Position numbers and translations under genes: made by a program. From positions 56,716,603 to 56,780,602 of the forward strand of contig JAVIAB010000059.1 in NCBI GenBank assembly GCA_032433765.1: a stretch of 64,000 nt of DNA, written 5' to 3'. Every line of letters starts with the position of its first letter. Position 1 is the stretch's first letter. The notes below the pieces were generated by a model. The model was not told the DNA's origin. It searched no databases and saw nothing but the letters and a program-made list of their open reading frames with translations. Positions 30,078-40,796 of the stretch are shown one piece after another. Source of the stretch: Megaustenia siamemsis (Eukaryota > Mollusca > Gastropoda > Stylommatophora > Ariophantidae).

Positions 30078-30184
30078 AAAAGTAAAAAGCCCCACCACAC
30101 CAAGTGGCATATAGGGATTATGGTGTTAGTGACCATAATTTTTACAGACCTTTGGCACATGATTTTTGGGGTAATGTGGTCAAC
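30078..30184 (-). mobile_element. SINE S1, copy d, 5'-truncated
   Basis: Only the 3' half of S1 is present (gtggcatatagggattatgg to gatttttggggtaatgtggt), without tRNA head. A 10-bp duplication, ggaatggaat, at 30068-30077 and 30185-30194 shows that it inserted in this truncated form. Confidence 0.9.
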
Positions 30185-30357
30185 GGAATGGAATGGTGAC
30201 CTCAAATTGACAAGGAGGACCATGGATAGATCAACTGTTGTGTACTACATTCCTGTCAACAAGTAGGAATTAACCCAGTCACTTATTTAGTACCAATTAG
30301 GTTGTTTTGAATTAACATGACTAAGTTAGGGTTTACAGCTGCTAATATTTAGGTTAT

Positions 30358-30628
30358 AGTAAAGTAAAGGTTTCCTCCACACCTTTCCAGGTATATGGGG
30401 AAGATGGTGTTAGTGACCATATTTTTCCACGACCACGGCACATTTTTGAGTGATATGGCTGGTATCAGGCCAGGCTAACTCTACTTCCAAGAAAAATCTT
30501 TGGCACCCATTTTTAGAGTCTGGATGAACCCCGGAGCCTTGCTGGTCCGAAAAAAATCTGTCACTTCTGGGGGTCAAACTCTGACTCTTCTGATCAGGAA
30601 GCAAGCACTCTAACCACTGATGCTTCCA
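30358..30628 (-). mobile_element. SINE S2, copy a
   Basis: Reverse copy. Its right end is tRNA-like when complemented (cagtggttagagtgc, gagtttgacccc). The body keeps S1 phrases (gatggtgttagtgaccata) but has its own centre (gatatggctggtatcaggcc; tggatgaaccccggagcc). A 9-bp duplication, ttaggttat, lies at 30349-30357 and 30629-30637. Confidence 0.87.
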
Positions 30629-30930
30629 TTAGGTTATGGAGCCCAATATTAATGACAGGGCAGCAATAGATTTGTTGAATTTCAGTTTCTGCTGCAAAAT
30701 TTGGAGCTGCCCCATCCTAACCTAAATGAGTTTTTTATCAGATATACAGTTGCCAGTGTTAAGTTGTTTGCATCTATTCTCACATTGTTATGGAGTCGTT
30801 AGACAGCCAGTTTCTAAGGAGCTATGTGAAAGAAATGAGTTGATGTCTGGATAAGCTTTTGGGTTGCTGACATTGCTCCTCATTACATGGCTACCAGAGA
30901 GAGGGGAGAAAAGAATAGAGTCACTGTTAC

Positions 30931-31075
30931 CTGTCACGTAAGTCATAACTAAGGAAGTTCGAGATCATTGCCTGTGCATCCGAATAGAACATGCATAGAG
31001 CGACCTTCTCAATAGAATTTACACATGCATTTTGGAAAATGCTGTGACAAGAGGTGGAGCGGATATGGGAAATTT
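30931..31075 (-). CDS. possible host exon, unidentified (145 bp)
   Basis: Open frame on the - strand reading EISHIRSTSCHSIFQNACV, NSIEKVALCMFYSDAQ and AMISNFLSYDLRD. It is bounded by a good acceptor (attgctgtcag before 31075) and a strong donor (GACAG|GTAACAG after 30931). Composition looks protein-coding and no repeat copy was found elsewhere in the window. I do not recognise the family, and a partner exon could not be placed with confidence. Confidence 0.35.
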
Positions 31076-31195
31076 CTGACAGCAATAAAACTGTTTCCGT
31101 GGATAGAATAGAATCTTGCCATTTATATAAAAACACTACAATTAATGAAGTTTTAATTCTGAGACTATGTTAATTTAGAACAATATTAGTAAGGG

Positions 31196-32000
31196 AGATC
31201 ATAATATAAATAATCTAAGGTATGCTGATGCTACAGTATTAATCGCTAAGAGTGAAAATGAGTTACAAGAAATGTTGGACATTACAGTGAAAGAAAGCAA
31301 AAATAAAGGACTCAGCCGTAATAGCAAAAAGACAGAGGTAATGGTAACAACAAAGATAAAGACATCACCTCAGTGCAAATAAAGACAAGTGGAACAATAT
31401 TAAGACAGGTAAATGGACGTAAATATTTGGGAACTTTGTTAACCTCAGACGGAAGATGTACAAAAGAGGTGAGATGTAGAATGGCTCAGGCAAAAGCAGC
31501 TTTCCAAAACATGAGGAAGATACTATGCAATCCATTTTTGACAATAGAAACAAGAAAAAAGAGTTCTTAAATGTTATGTAGAGCCAGTCTTAACATATGG
31601 ATGCAAATCATGGACAATAGGACAACAGACAAGAAAATCACTGGAGTCTGTAGAAATGTGGTTTTACAGAAGAATGTTGAGAGTACCATGGACAGCTAAG
31701 AAGAGTAATGAAGATGTTCTGAGAGAGGTCAAAGCAAAAAGAGAGCTAATTTCCAATATTAGGAAGAAACAATCATCATTTTTTGGCCATGTAATGAGAA
31801 GAGAACAACTGGAATATATTGTAACAACTGGAAAAATTGAGGGACGAAGAGATAGAGGGAAGCAAAGAGAAAAAATAACAGATAGCTTAAGAGAATGGCT
31901 TGGCAGTAGGGTCAACAGAAATGATAAATAGCTGACGAGATCGAAAGTTGTGGAGAGACATGATTACCTACACCAGCAGGCCCGGTACTTGATGATGATG
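31196..32000 (+). mobile_element. LINE family A-prime, 5'-truncated copy
   Basis: Starts near reverse transcriptase motif C (NLRYADATVLIAKSENELQE), continues through NSKKTEVMV, MWFYRRMLRVPWTAKKSNED and REQLEYIVTTGKIEG, ending cggtacttgatgatgatg. Frameshifts near 31370 and 31915. Flanked by an 11-bp duplication, attagtaaggg, at 31185-31195 and 32001-32011. Confidence 0.92.
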
Positions 32001-32011
32001 ATTAGTAAGGG

Positions 32012-32305
32012 TAGGAGAACAGGCTATGGCTGAGAGGACAGATAATAAATGTAAAAAGCAATAAGTTAAAGGAGATAACCACATCCCTTTTCCTCTTTGT
32101 ATCTGCCATTATTCACTGTAAGAGATTGTACCAATGGGCCTGCCAGAAATGCAGTGAGATTAATTCTTGAAACCAATTATCAATATTCTCATTCTTCAGG
32201 ATCTGCCACAGAAAAAAAAAACAGGTTATTGATGAAATAGTCATAAGTGACAGGTGATCTATCATTTGTAACAGAGAATGAGATAGCAACCAATATAACT
32301 GGAGA
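32012..32305. other. non-genic stretch
   Basis: No gene or repeat recognised. Confidence 0.4.
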
Positions 32306-32309
32306 TCAA

Positions 32310-32470
32310 TGAATCATTTCAGGGGAGGCGGACATGTTTACATAAGAAGGAAAAATATACAAATAATCAACACAAAACACAGCTCAAAATAGGATCGAAC
32401 CCGTACTTCTCGACACAGCGCTTTGCCGAGAGACTACACACTAGAGATGAGTTTTCTAGGTTTTTTTTCC
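32310..32470 (-). mobile_element. tRNA-derived short repeat, family N
   Basis: The complement carries boxes like those in the MITE core at 22810-22905 (taggatcgaacccgtacttc; cagcgctttgccgagagac). It is probably the same tRNA-derived family without inverted repeats. Confidence 0.5.
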
Positions 32471-32690
32471 CCAAGGACCCTTGACCCCAATTAGGTGAGA
32501 TAGATTACCTAGTTTTATCAGAGACAGGCAATAAAACAGAGTTTCCATGTTCAAGTTAAGCATGTAAAGGAATCTTCAGCAGTTGAAGATAATAAAGATT
32601 AGGCTGTATTATGCTGCTGAGAGCATCATTTTAAAAATAAAAAAAGTAAAATTTCACGTTTAACTGAAATTACACTTGAGACTCTTGCCA
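32471..32690. other. non-genic stretch
   Basis: Nothing recognised. Confidence 0.35.
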
Positions 32691-32692
32691 GT

Positions 32693-32965
32693 AAAGTAAA
32701 AGTTCCCACCATGCCTTGCTATGCGTATGGGGAATATGGTGTTAGTTGACTATATTTTGCCGTGACCATGGCACATTTTTTGGGTGATATGGTATCACAC
32801 CAGGCCCTCTTTACTTCACAGAAAAATCTCTGGTACCCATTTTCAGATGCTAGGTGAACCCCAGAACCTTCATGGCCTGAAAAGAAATCCATCTCTTCAG
32901 GGAATCAAACCCGGACCATTCTGACCAGGAGGTGAGCACACTAACCACTCAGCCACCGAACCAGT
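32693..32965 (-). mobile_element. SINE S2, copy b
   Basis: Matches 30358-30628 (gggaatatggtgttag, ctctggtacccattttcag, ctaaccactcagccaccg). A short caagt/ccagt flank is too weak to call a duplication. Confidence 0.8.
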
Positions 32966-33399
32966 GCTTAGAGTTCACTGCAAAGAGATCTTCCTGCTAT
33001 CAGGAAAGAGATTGGGAAGCTAATGGACACTGTCCAAGAATAGAGGGTCCCAAAACAAAGACAAGACAGACATAGCTAAAGCATCCTGCATAACCTATGC
33101 AAGAATTCTATAACCTCAGTACTAAAAACAGCTGAGATAGCCCAATGTTATTAGTATTGGTATTACAGCACTCTTAGCAAACTTATATGTACTCTGTCAC
33201 GTTAATTGATAAGATGTATTCCAGCTGAATTCAGTTTAAATTTGGTAATTTATTGATTAAAGTTACAAATACGGTAAAAGTGTGTGCTTAATGCAGTGAG
33301 TACTGCAATGATAAACAGATATTGTTTAATTAATTATTCTCATTAGTAGATCAAACTAATACAATCAAATGCTGATAGTGCTTATTTTTTGGCTATTCT
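32966..33399. other. non-genic stretch
   Basis: AT-rich; nothing recognised. Confidence 0.4.
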
Positions 33400-33575
33400 T
33401 TTTTATTTCCAATTGCCAATGTTCTTTAATGTGCACATAATACACAGCAAACTCCTGTTTTTTTTTGCTTTTCTCTGAGATGGCATTCAATGTCTGAGAA
33501 ATTCCCACCACTTGAGGTGCAGTTTGAACCCAGGACTCACTTGTTCAGGGACTGACGTCATTCCCCAACCTTAAT
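33400..33575 (-). mobile_element. tRNA-derived short repeat, family M, copy 2
   Basis: Shares caatgttctttaatgtgcac, ataatacac and gcagtttgaacccagg with 11610-11855. Confidence 0.55.
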
Positions 33576-34084
33576 GGTTACTTATATAAGATACATTCTG
33601 TAGACATGAGTATAAGAGAACCAGTGACACTTTAAAATGGCCACTGCATGTATTTTCTGCACCCAAGTCAGTAACAAACTTGACAGCATTAGGGAACTCT
33701 TTGCACAGAGCTTCGTAGCAGGAGGTAGTCTGATCATCAGAAGGGTACCCCCATCGAGTAAGTGTTTCAGTCCTTTAGCTTCTTGACGCTGTAGGAAATG
33801 TGGGCCCATCTGGGTCATGACTGCCAGGCGGCAACCGACTGCTGCATTGATCCTGAAGGTTCACACTATAATTGGCATATACTAATATATAAAACAATAC
33901 TATACCACAATGTTATCAAATTAAAAATCTTAACAATGACCTGCAAATGTTAAAAATACAAATATTAACTTTACTACAATACCTCAAATTTAGCATGAAA
34001 AATGAATATCTACTTCTGCAAAAGTGTAAGTTTAGGCTGAATTGTACATCAGATAGTGACAGAAACAACTTTAATAGAAATGAT
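33576..34084. other. no confident gene
   Basis: The - strand at about 33800-33650 has an exon-like stretch (tcctacag acceptor; a frame with CYEALCKEFPNAVKF) that I could not confirm. The rest is AT-rich unique DNA. Confidence 0.3.
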
Positions 34085-34420
34085 TTCTCTCTCTTTGTCT
34101 GCGATCAAGACTCAATCAGAGTAGGATTCCAGACTCTCTCATGAAGTCAGCTGTCTGGTTAAGTGATTCGATTGCCCCATGTAGTTTCTCTTCCAGGGAG
34201 GTGGGTGTGGACCACATTGCTCTTCTCAGGTCTGTGTACTGGGAAAATCGTGTAGAACATGTTTTGTAGTCATATTGTCCAGTGTACAGTGGCATAGGCT
34301 GGTTGTACCTATTTTGAATTTGGTGATCATGTGATTTCTCATTCTATTGTGGCCAGTGCATAGACCAAGTATGATGACTTGAAATGATTTGACAGTATAA
34401 CGAGACATGTACTTGTCCTA
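34085..34420 (-). mobile_element. LINE family E, C-terminal fragment (E2)
   Basis: The - strand encodes FQVIILGLCTGHNRMRNHM, KFKIGTTSLCHCTLDN and TTKHVLHDFP, then a damaged remainder as in 11983-12204. Confidence 0.82.
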
Positions 34421-34807
34421 AATGCGCATGCAAATGGGAGATATGTTAAAACAGCAGAAGAAACCAGAGCAGCAACAGACACATAGATAAGGGTCATGGT
34501 GACAGAACGACAAAGAAATTGGTGAAAATATACAGTCCCTAAAATTTTAAAAATTTACTAGTCTGTTATAAAAAATATAAACGTCCTTATAAGATAAAAG
34601 ACTGCCCTTATAGAAGAGATAACTAAGGCTACAGACAACTGTTGCCTTGCAGAAAGAAAACTATGGCTTGGAAAGAAGATGCAAAACAACTCACTACACA
34701 AGTGAAAAAATCAGAAGTCTTACAATAACATTATCTAAACAGAACATACAAATAATGCACAAATATGAAAAATGTATGATTGACTTCATTATACAATTAA
34801 TAAACCA
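34421..34807. other. probable 3' UTR side of the UPF0690-like gene
   Basis: AT-rich, no coding signal. Lies downstream of the stop at 34808 on the - strand. Confidence 0.4.
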
Positions 34808-34899
34808 TCATGAACCATCAACTTCAGGTTCATTATCATCATTTTCTTTGTGTACTTTGTATGCTTTTGAAGAAGTCATTTGATCCTCCAATTCATTTC
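34808..34899 (-). CDS. UPF0690/C1orf52-like protein, last exon
   Basis: After the acceptor tttcttccatag the frame reads NELEDQMTSSKAYKVHKEN and DDNEPEVDGS, then TGA (34810-34808). The exon starts two bases into a codon, which exactly completes the single G left by the exon ending at 38840 (Gly). It gives an acidic, lysine-containing C-terminus, as expected at the end of this family. Assignment to the gene rests on orientation, phase and proximity; an additional exon between the two cannot be excluded. The intron of about 3.9 kb holds LINE B, C and F fragments and repeat H. Confidence 0.65.
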
Positions 34900-34907
34900 C
34901 TATGGAA

Positions 34908-35485
34908 GAAAGAAATGTTGCGACATTTTAAAACAGAAAGTTAGTAATGAAAATTACAAGAAACAACAGTAACAACAAACATTCTTGTTTTGCAAAACAT
35001 GATAAAACCACTTGAGATTGTCTGTTTTCAGAACAACACCTGCTTTGACTATCCAGGGCAAATTTTAAAAGTCACACCCTTCTGCAGTCATTCATGGTAA
35101 AACTGTGTCTGACCTCGATGGCATCTGTTGTTTTTTTCCTTCAGTCAAAGTAAGGTGTGATACCTCCTCACCTCTCTCAATTCCTTTTTTCCACAAATTA
35201 TTTATCATCTGTCATGATCTTCATCCCCTATCTCAAAGTCCATGACATATGACACTGTTCTGTGACATGAAGATACAAATCTATGAAATGAAGTACAAGG
35301 TAATTCATGGGTGCTAGTGGCCACTCTAACAAAGTTCACCATACATTTTGTCTTTCAAGAATCACACTTGCCTAGCCAGCATAAACAACATTGCTTTAAG
35401 AATGCATATAGACTACAGATGTTAAACTTCTTTAAGAAATTTGAAACACTGCTTTTTCCAAGTGATATTTAATTAATACCCTTCT
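34908..35485. other. intron sequence, nothing recognised
   Basis: Unique-looking AT-rich DNA within the proposed UPF0690-like intron. Confidence 0.4.
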
Positions 35486-35489
35486 AAGA

Positions 35490-35815
35490 TATCATCACCA
35501 TTGAGTGTTGTCTCCGCATTGAAGGTTGGCTACCATGGAGCGCCATTCCACTCTGTCTTTTGCATTGATGGTGTAGATTGTCATAGGCTGACTTGTCTAT
35601 CTTTTGATGTTACGTATCCATGTTAGTCCTGGTCTGCCTCTTTTACCTTGTATTTTTCTTCCAAGATTACTTTTAGTAGGCTGTCGCGATTTTTAACATG
35701 CTCCAAAAATCGTATTTGTCTTGTTTGAATTGTATTTAGTAGTTCTGTTTCATTTTTAATTGTTTTGAAACTTCATCATTTCTTTTCTTTTCTTTCCAAA
35801 GAAAATGATGGAGAG
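35490..35815 (-). mobile_element. LINE family B, 3' fragment (B5)
   Basis: Reverse of the B 3' end (gttggctaccatggagcgcc; ggtctgcctcttttacc), with the (CAT)n side reduced to catcaccatt. Diverged relative to other copies. Confidence 0.8.
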
Positions 35816-36104
35816 AAATTCTAAGACAAGAATGATAAAAACTTCAGATGATGTTCCTGTCTTGCACGTATCTATGTCTTGCTACCATACAGAATCATAC
35901 TCAGAACACAGATCTTACATTCAAAGATCTTAGTGTTTTGTGTGCAGACATTATTTGCTCACATTCCCATAGTAAACTTAGCCACAGAAGTCTGTCCAAT
36001 AATCAAGCTATTGCTAATGGCAAATCCCACTTGATGTAATTAGAGATCACAATGTATGATTTCCAAAAGATAAACTCACATTTTTTTTTACTCAATGGCT
36101 GACA

Positions 36105-36560
36105 ATTTGTTGATAAGACATGTTTCCTCTTCATCTCCCTTTCAGTATCAAGGGGAGATATAGCTTGTGGTCTTTAATTCCTCTGTTAGTCTCTCATGCT
36201 GTTATGTTTCCTAGTGCTTCCAATACTTCATCAATTCAATTTGTTTCTTGGTCAGCCCTTGGGTCAGGTGCTCTCATAACATTTAATGATGGCTCCTCAT
36301 ATAGTGTTTTGATCTTTATGTCTTATCATGTGGCCAAGCCATTTTATCTGTTGTTTCTTTAAAAATTCAATGGCAAAAATTCTCAGTTCTTTATTTCTGA
36401 TCTTATTTCTCAGACTGTTTCCTGTCATGCATATAACATATTTCATTTTGGCAGTGGTTACTTTTCTGTTTTTCAGTCTAGAACCCAGGTCTGGCATTGG
36501 TGGCACACAACACTGGGATGAATATTGTGTTGTTTTGTCTGTTTTGCCTCTAGTGTAACT
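36105..36560 (-). mobile_element. LINE family F, 3' end (F2)
   Basis: The - strand encodes MPDLGSRLKNRKVTTAKMKY, TGNSLRNKIRNKELRI and IKWLGHMIRHKDQNT, then decayed terminal sequence. Confidence 0.8.
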
Positions 36561-36784
36561 TCTTTGTTACACCACTGGTGACATTTGTCCTATGATTTCA
36601 GAAAGTACAACTAACGCAGCAAAAAAGGAGCCCCCTTATTAAACACCTACATAACCTTGGACTTATTGTGTGAAAGAAGTAATGGTAATCAGAAAGAAAG
36701 ATGGGAAGTAATACAATAATAAAGGTTACACAAGGTAAAGTAAAACTACCAAAGAAAGCAATAAAATAAGTAATTTTTTACAGA
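36561..36784. other. intron sequence, nothing recognised
   Basis: AT-rich, no features. Confidence 0.35.
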
Positions 36785-37133
36785 AAGTGGCAAACGATAT
36801 TTGTTTTCTTCATTTCAACTCATTGTGGAGAATAGGTCTTCAACAAACATTTTCTTGACATTATTTTAAGATTATTCCATGTCTTCCCCATCATCTTCAT
36901 CTCTGCTTCTCCAATTTTCTCCAAGAATAAGAATATTTTAGTCTTTCTCTTTGTCTCTTCCTCTGAGGATTCCAAAAAGGGCCTGTTGTAAAATACTCTC
37001 ATTTTTCACAGTGTGTATCCTATCCAATGCCATCATCTTTGTTGTATCTCTTTGTCCACTGCACTGGTATTTGACTGATACTTTTCCATAATTCGATGTT
37101 AGTGATTTTGTCCTGTCATTTCCATCCTTTTAT
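36785..37133 (-). mobile_element. LINE family C, 3' part, interrupted by repeat H
   Basis: Matches 55240-55520 and 55960-56010 of the long C copy (tcaacaaacattttcttgac; ccaaaaagggcctgttgt; gtatttgactgatac). The S1 SINE found in the long copy is absent here. Continues at 37788-37845. Confidence 0.82.
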
Positions 37134-37787
37134 GGTTATGGTTAGTCGAAGGCCACGGTATCACTGCAAACAAATTAAAATCCATAATTGCTCAACCGCC
37201 CAGTGGAATCATCTGAATTAACATCTCATCTCATTGAAAGATCCAAACAAAGAAAGGCAGCTGCAGTTCCCATCATAGCAGCTACAGACACGCCAAAAGA
37301 CATAGGTCAAGTGGCATCGAAAGTGAATGCAGCTGAACTGTCCGTCATACGATATCATCATTCATCGTAAGCAATCGGAATATAGAAACACAGTCCGGAT
37401 GAAAAACACAGCTCACAGAGCACTAAAACTCAGTAGCTCCAGCAGCAAAGCCGGACTTGTAATATGAGGAAACTGCAACAAGGAACACTTTTCAGACAGA
37501 ACCTCAATGGTTCCTGTCGCCTATCCACCATATTGACCGGTATCCAATGATGGTGTATATTGCAATCAACACAGAACACACTATTCTGCACACTGCATAT
37601 GATTTCAGTTCACATGCATGTAGTCTGATGCACCGGCGAAGATCCCAACAGTGGAACTTCCGATCTATACACTTATCAACATAGGAAAGATAGAATTAAC
37701 CACCTTTCCTGCAAAAAACATAACAGTTAGCGTTGACGCAAACATGACCGCACCATTTTGAAACTCGAAGTCTATATATTAACTTTT
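37134..37787 (+). mobile_element. unclassified insertion H, 654 bp
   Basis: Interrupts a LINE C copy and is flanked by an 11-bp duplication, catccttttat, at 37123-37133 and 37788-37798. It begins ggttatggttagtcgaagg and ends tctatatattaacttt. There is no long frame, no terminal inverted repeat and no poly-A or simple tail. Most of it matches 17300-17800. Confidence 0.8.
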
Positions 37788-37845
37788 CATCCTTTTATTC
37801 TGTACAAGCATCCATCAATGAAGGTCTGAACCTTCTTGATTAAAG
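37788..37845 (-). mobile_element. LINE family C, remainder beyond insertion H
   Basis: catccttttattctgtacaa and gcatccatcaatgaagg match 56000-56040. Confidence 0.75.
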
Positions 37846-38285
37846 GTAACTGTAATTAAGAAATAAAGTTACGAGAAAGAAAAGTAACTTAACAAATTTA
37901 TAGTCCAACAAATGTGCTTCAATATAATAGCATTATATCTGTTCATTTTAAATATTCATCCAGGGCTGAAGATGGTAAATAGTGAGTGATCTGAAAGTAG
38001 TCAGTGATTAAAAGGTGATTGTTGGAACAAGCTAAGTGAGCCAAAATTGATTTAGATCATACTATATCTTCATATGGTGGTGCTAGAAAAAACATGACCA
38101 GTGTGGCAAGTAAGTAGGGATGAATGACAAAAACCTCACTATAAAAAAAGGTACTCAAATGGATGTGTTAGTTGAGCAGTGGATATGTTACACTTTGTTT
38201 AAAACAAGGTCATGCCACAACTTATGCTCATTTAACACAATTTTAGAATGGTCAAATGGGCAACGATCAGACAACTATCACCACT
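37846..38285. other. intron sequence, nothing recognised
   Basis: AT-rich unique DNA. Confidence 0.35.
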
Positions 38286-38289
38286 GACT

Positions 38290-38745
38290 ATTGTTCAACA
38301 AGGTAACAACTCTAGAGGCAAAACAGGCACTCTAAAATACAACCTTCACTCCAATGTTGTGCTTCCAATGCCTGGCTTGAACCCTAGATTCAAGAACAAT
38401 AAGAAAAATAACCACTACCAAGATGTACTGTGTTTAGACGAATGAGAGATAAAATCTGAATTGAAGACTGAGAAAAATGTTAGGAATAATTTCCACCATG
38501 GAATACATAAAGAAACCACAGATGAAATGGCTTAGTCTTAGCCACAGAATAAGACAGAAATAGCAAAATAACGATTTTTTTAACGTTGAGAGAATACAAG
38601 ACTTAAGTGCCAACCATGTAAAAGACGAATAGATGGAATATCACAGAGAGACACTAGGAAACATATCTGCAGAGGCCAAGAGAAGAGCAAAAAAACGCAA
38701 ATTATTACAATTCCCTCGACGGAATGAACACGAAAAGCAAATGAG
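38290..38745 (+). mobile_element. LINE family F, 3' end (F3)
   Basis: Matches F1 (acaactctagaggcaaaaca; ccaatgttgtgcttccaatg; caagaacaataagaaaaata) with many frame breaks. It lies just inside the intron, about 95 bp from the first exon of the UPF0690-like gene. Confidence 0.75.
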
Positions 38746-38839
38746 GAACAAAGAAGATGTGTGTACCCTCTCTCAGTCTCTGTGCTGAGGTAAATTGTAA
38801 ACAACTGATAGTTGACATCATACAATCATTCATACATAC

Positions 38840-39404
38840 CAATTATTTTCCTCTTTCGTCCTTCTGAATCTACAACTTTAATTCCTGGATCTGTTACTGG
38901 CTCATACGATGAAGGTGGTGGAACCGCGTTGCTTTTAAAGTCGAGAGTACCATCTCCATTGACATCATCACCTTCCAACCGTTTCTGGCAGGTATCCCAG
39001 TTCACTTCCTTCTTTTCTGAAAGTTTCAAGAAACTTGGATTGCTCTTTGTGTTCAAACATTCCGATGCTGAAGGAAGTCTACTCTGTTTATTTGTTAAAT
39101 CGGAACCGCATTTGACACCAGCATTTTTATTGGGGGTTTCCGAGACTGGCGATACTGATGTAGTTTTGTTAGAATTACTACTAGTACTAGACGACACTGA
39201 CACTCCACTGGAACCATCTTCCGCTTCGCTGCTGTTCAGCTTACCAGTAGGACTACTGTTCTTCTGTAATGCTACATTATTATGTGTTTTTCTATTATCA
39301 ACATTATTAATGTTATCGTCACTTTCATCACTGCTACTCTCGCATTCGTCAAGATCTTTGAAATAGCGAGACAGAGACTCTCGCTTCGGACCCTTGGAAG
39401 CCAT
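38840..39404 (-). CDS. UPF0690/C1orf52-like protein, first coding exon
   Basis: The - strand frame from ATG 39404-39402 runs 188 codons without a stop to a donor, ATTG|GTATGT. The N-terminus has LSRYFKDLDECESSSDESDD, an acidic-serine cluster like the family's SYF-then-acidic start. A long Ser/Asn-rich low-complexity linker follows. The conserved block near residues 120-175 has FLKLSEKKEVNWD, then FKSNAVPPPSSYEP and IKVVDSEG, matching the human FLYNPLNKQIDWE, KSNYVPPPETY and AIKWS segments as I recall them. The family has no established enzymatic role. Low-complexity length exceeds the human protein. A basic RKRK follows the conserved block and could serve nuclear import (inference). Promoter not recognised; the region 39405-39580 is unique DNA. 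Confidence 0.8.
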
Positions 39405-39579
39405 GATTGTTATATTTAATAAGAGTCATCTCCCCCTTAATCAAAACGATGAATCCGTACAAGGAATTCTGTAACTGGTCGTGATAGTCAACTGGTCATC
39501 CTTATTGCACATCAGATAAGTGCTCAGATCTCCACCTACAGTGCGTTCACAAATGTTTGCTGTTGAAATTTGTATTTTT

Positions 39580-39900
39580 CCTTGGGATTCCAAAAAAGGG
39601 CCTGTCGTGTAATGCTCTTAGTTGACTTCTGCAGTGTGTGTCTTATCAAGCGCCATAGTTGTATCTCTTTGTCCACTGGTATTTGAGTCATGACGTACTT
39701 TCCCCATAATTCTATGTTAGTGATTTTGTCCTGCTATTTCCATCCTTCTATTCTGCGCAAGCATCATTTAATGAAGGTCTGTATCTTCATGATTGTCATT
39801 TTTATTGTTCTCTATGTTTCACAGTCATATAATGGGACTGACATAACATTGAACATTTTTATTTGTGTATACAGTGCCAAATATAGTGCAATATAATCTA
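39580..39900 (-). mobile_element. LINE family C, internal/3' fragment
   Basis: Reverse match to 55415-56130 without the SINE and duplication (ccaaaaaagggcctgtcgtg; gtgattttgtcctgctattt; tcacagtcatataatgggac). Confidence 0.8.
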
Positions 39901-40003
39901 CTAGTAAGCAAGAAAAGAAGAAGAAAATCTAATTTAGTCAACTTTAAATGTTTAGGCACATCAGTTAATGTTCTAGCTTTCTCCCAGCCTTAGAAACAAG
40001 CTA

Positions 40004-40784
40004 CCATCATCATTGAGTTCCGTCTCCACATTGAAGGTTGGCTACCGTGGAGCGCCATTCCACTCCTCTCTCCAGTCTCTTGCTTTGATGGTGCAGATTG
40101 CCATAGTCTGACTTGTCCATCTTTTGATGTTACTCGTCCATGTTAGTCTTGGTCTGCCTCTGCCTTTTCTACCTTCTATTTTCCCTTCCAATATTACTTT
40201 TATTAGGCTGTTGTGTCTTTTAACATGACCCAAAAATTTCATTTGTCTTTTTCTAATTGTGTTTAGTAGTTCTCTTTTCATTTTTAGTTGTTTTAAAACT
40301 TCCTCATTTGTTTTCTTTTCTTTCCATCCAATTCTACCTATTCTTCTATAAATCCACATTTCAAAGGCTTCAATTTTCTGTTCTGTTTTCTGGTCTAATG
40401 CCCATGTTTCTGCACTATACATGAATATTGAGAAGATGTAACATTTTGCTATTCTTAGTTTTAGCCCTGGTGTTATTAGTTTTGATGTTAGTATATTTTT
40501 CATGGCATTGAAATTACTTTTTGCCATACCTATTCTTTTATTTATTTCAGTTGTACATTTTCCATCACTGGTTGTAGTATGTCCCAGGTAGTTGTAGTTC
40601 TGAACTGTCTCTAGATGTATTCCTTCCACTTTGATATTTAATTGTAGGTCTTGAGAATTTTCTTTGTTTATGATCATAGTTTTAGTCTTTTTGATATTCA
40701 TATCTAGTCCATATTTTGTTGCTTGTCATATTTATTACATTAAGTAATTTTTGTAGATCTTTAGGATTCTCTGCTAGTAGTAGC
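40004..40784 (-). mobile_element. LINE family B, best preserved copy (B6)
   Basis: A continuous - strand frame of 219 codons (40701-40042) covers MNIKKTKTMIINKENSQDLQ, MAKSNFNAMKNILTSKLITP, MYSAETWALDQKTEQKIEAF, RIGRIGWKEKKTNEEVLKQL and GRPRLTWTSNIKRWTSQ. Upstream sequence to 40784 holds the decayed segment after motif C. Flanked by a 12-bp near-perfect duplication: agaaacaagcta at 39992-40003 and agaaacaaacta at 40785-40796. Confidence 0.9.
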
Positions 40785-40796
40785 AGAAACAAACTA

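Noticed and set aside
33590..33850. Possible exon with CYEALCKEFPNAVKF on the - strand, briefly compared with selenoprotein W-like proteins
   Set aside because: No CxxC/CxxU motif, neighbouring stops, and uncertain borders; similarity is too slight to name.
38812..39366. 184-codon + strand frame
   Set aside because: Antisense of the UPF0690-like exon; composition is the complement of its Ser/Asn-rich linker.
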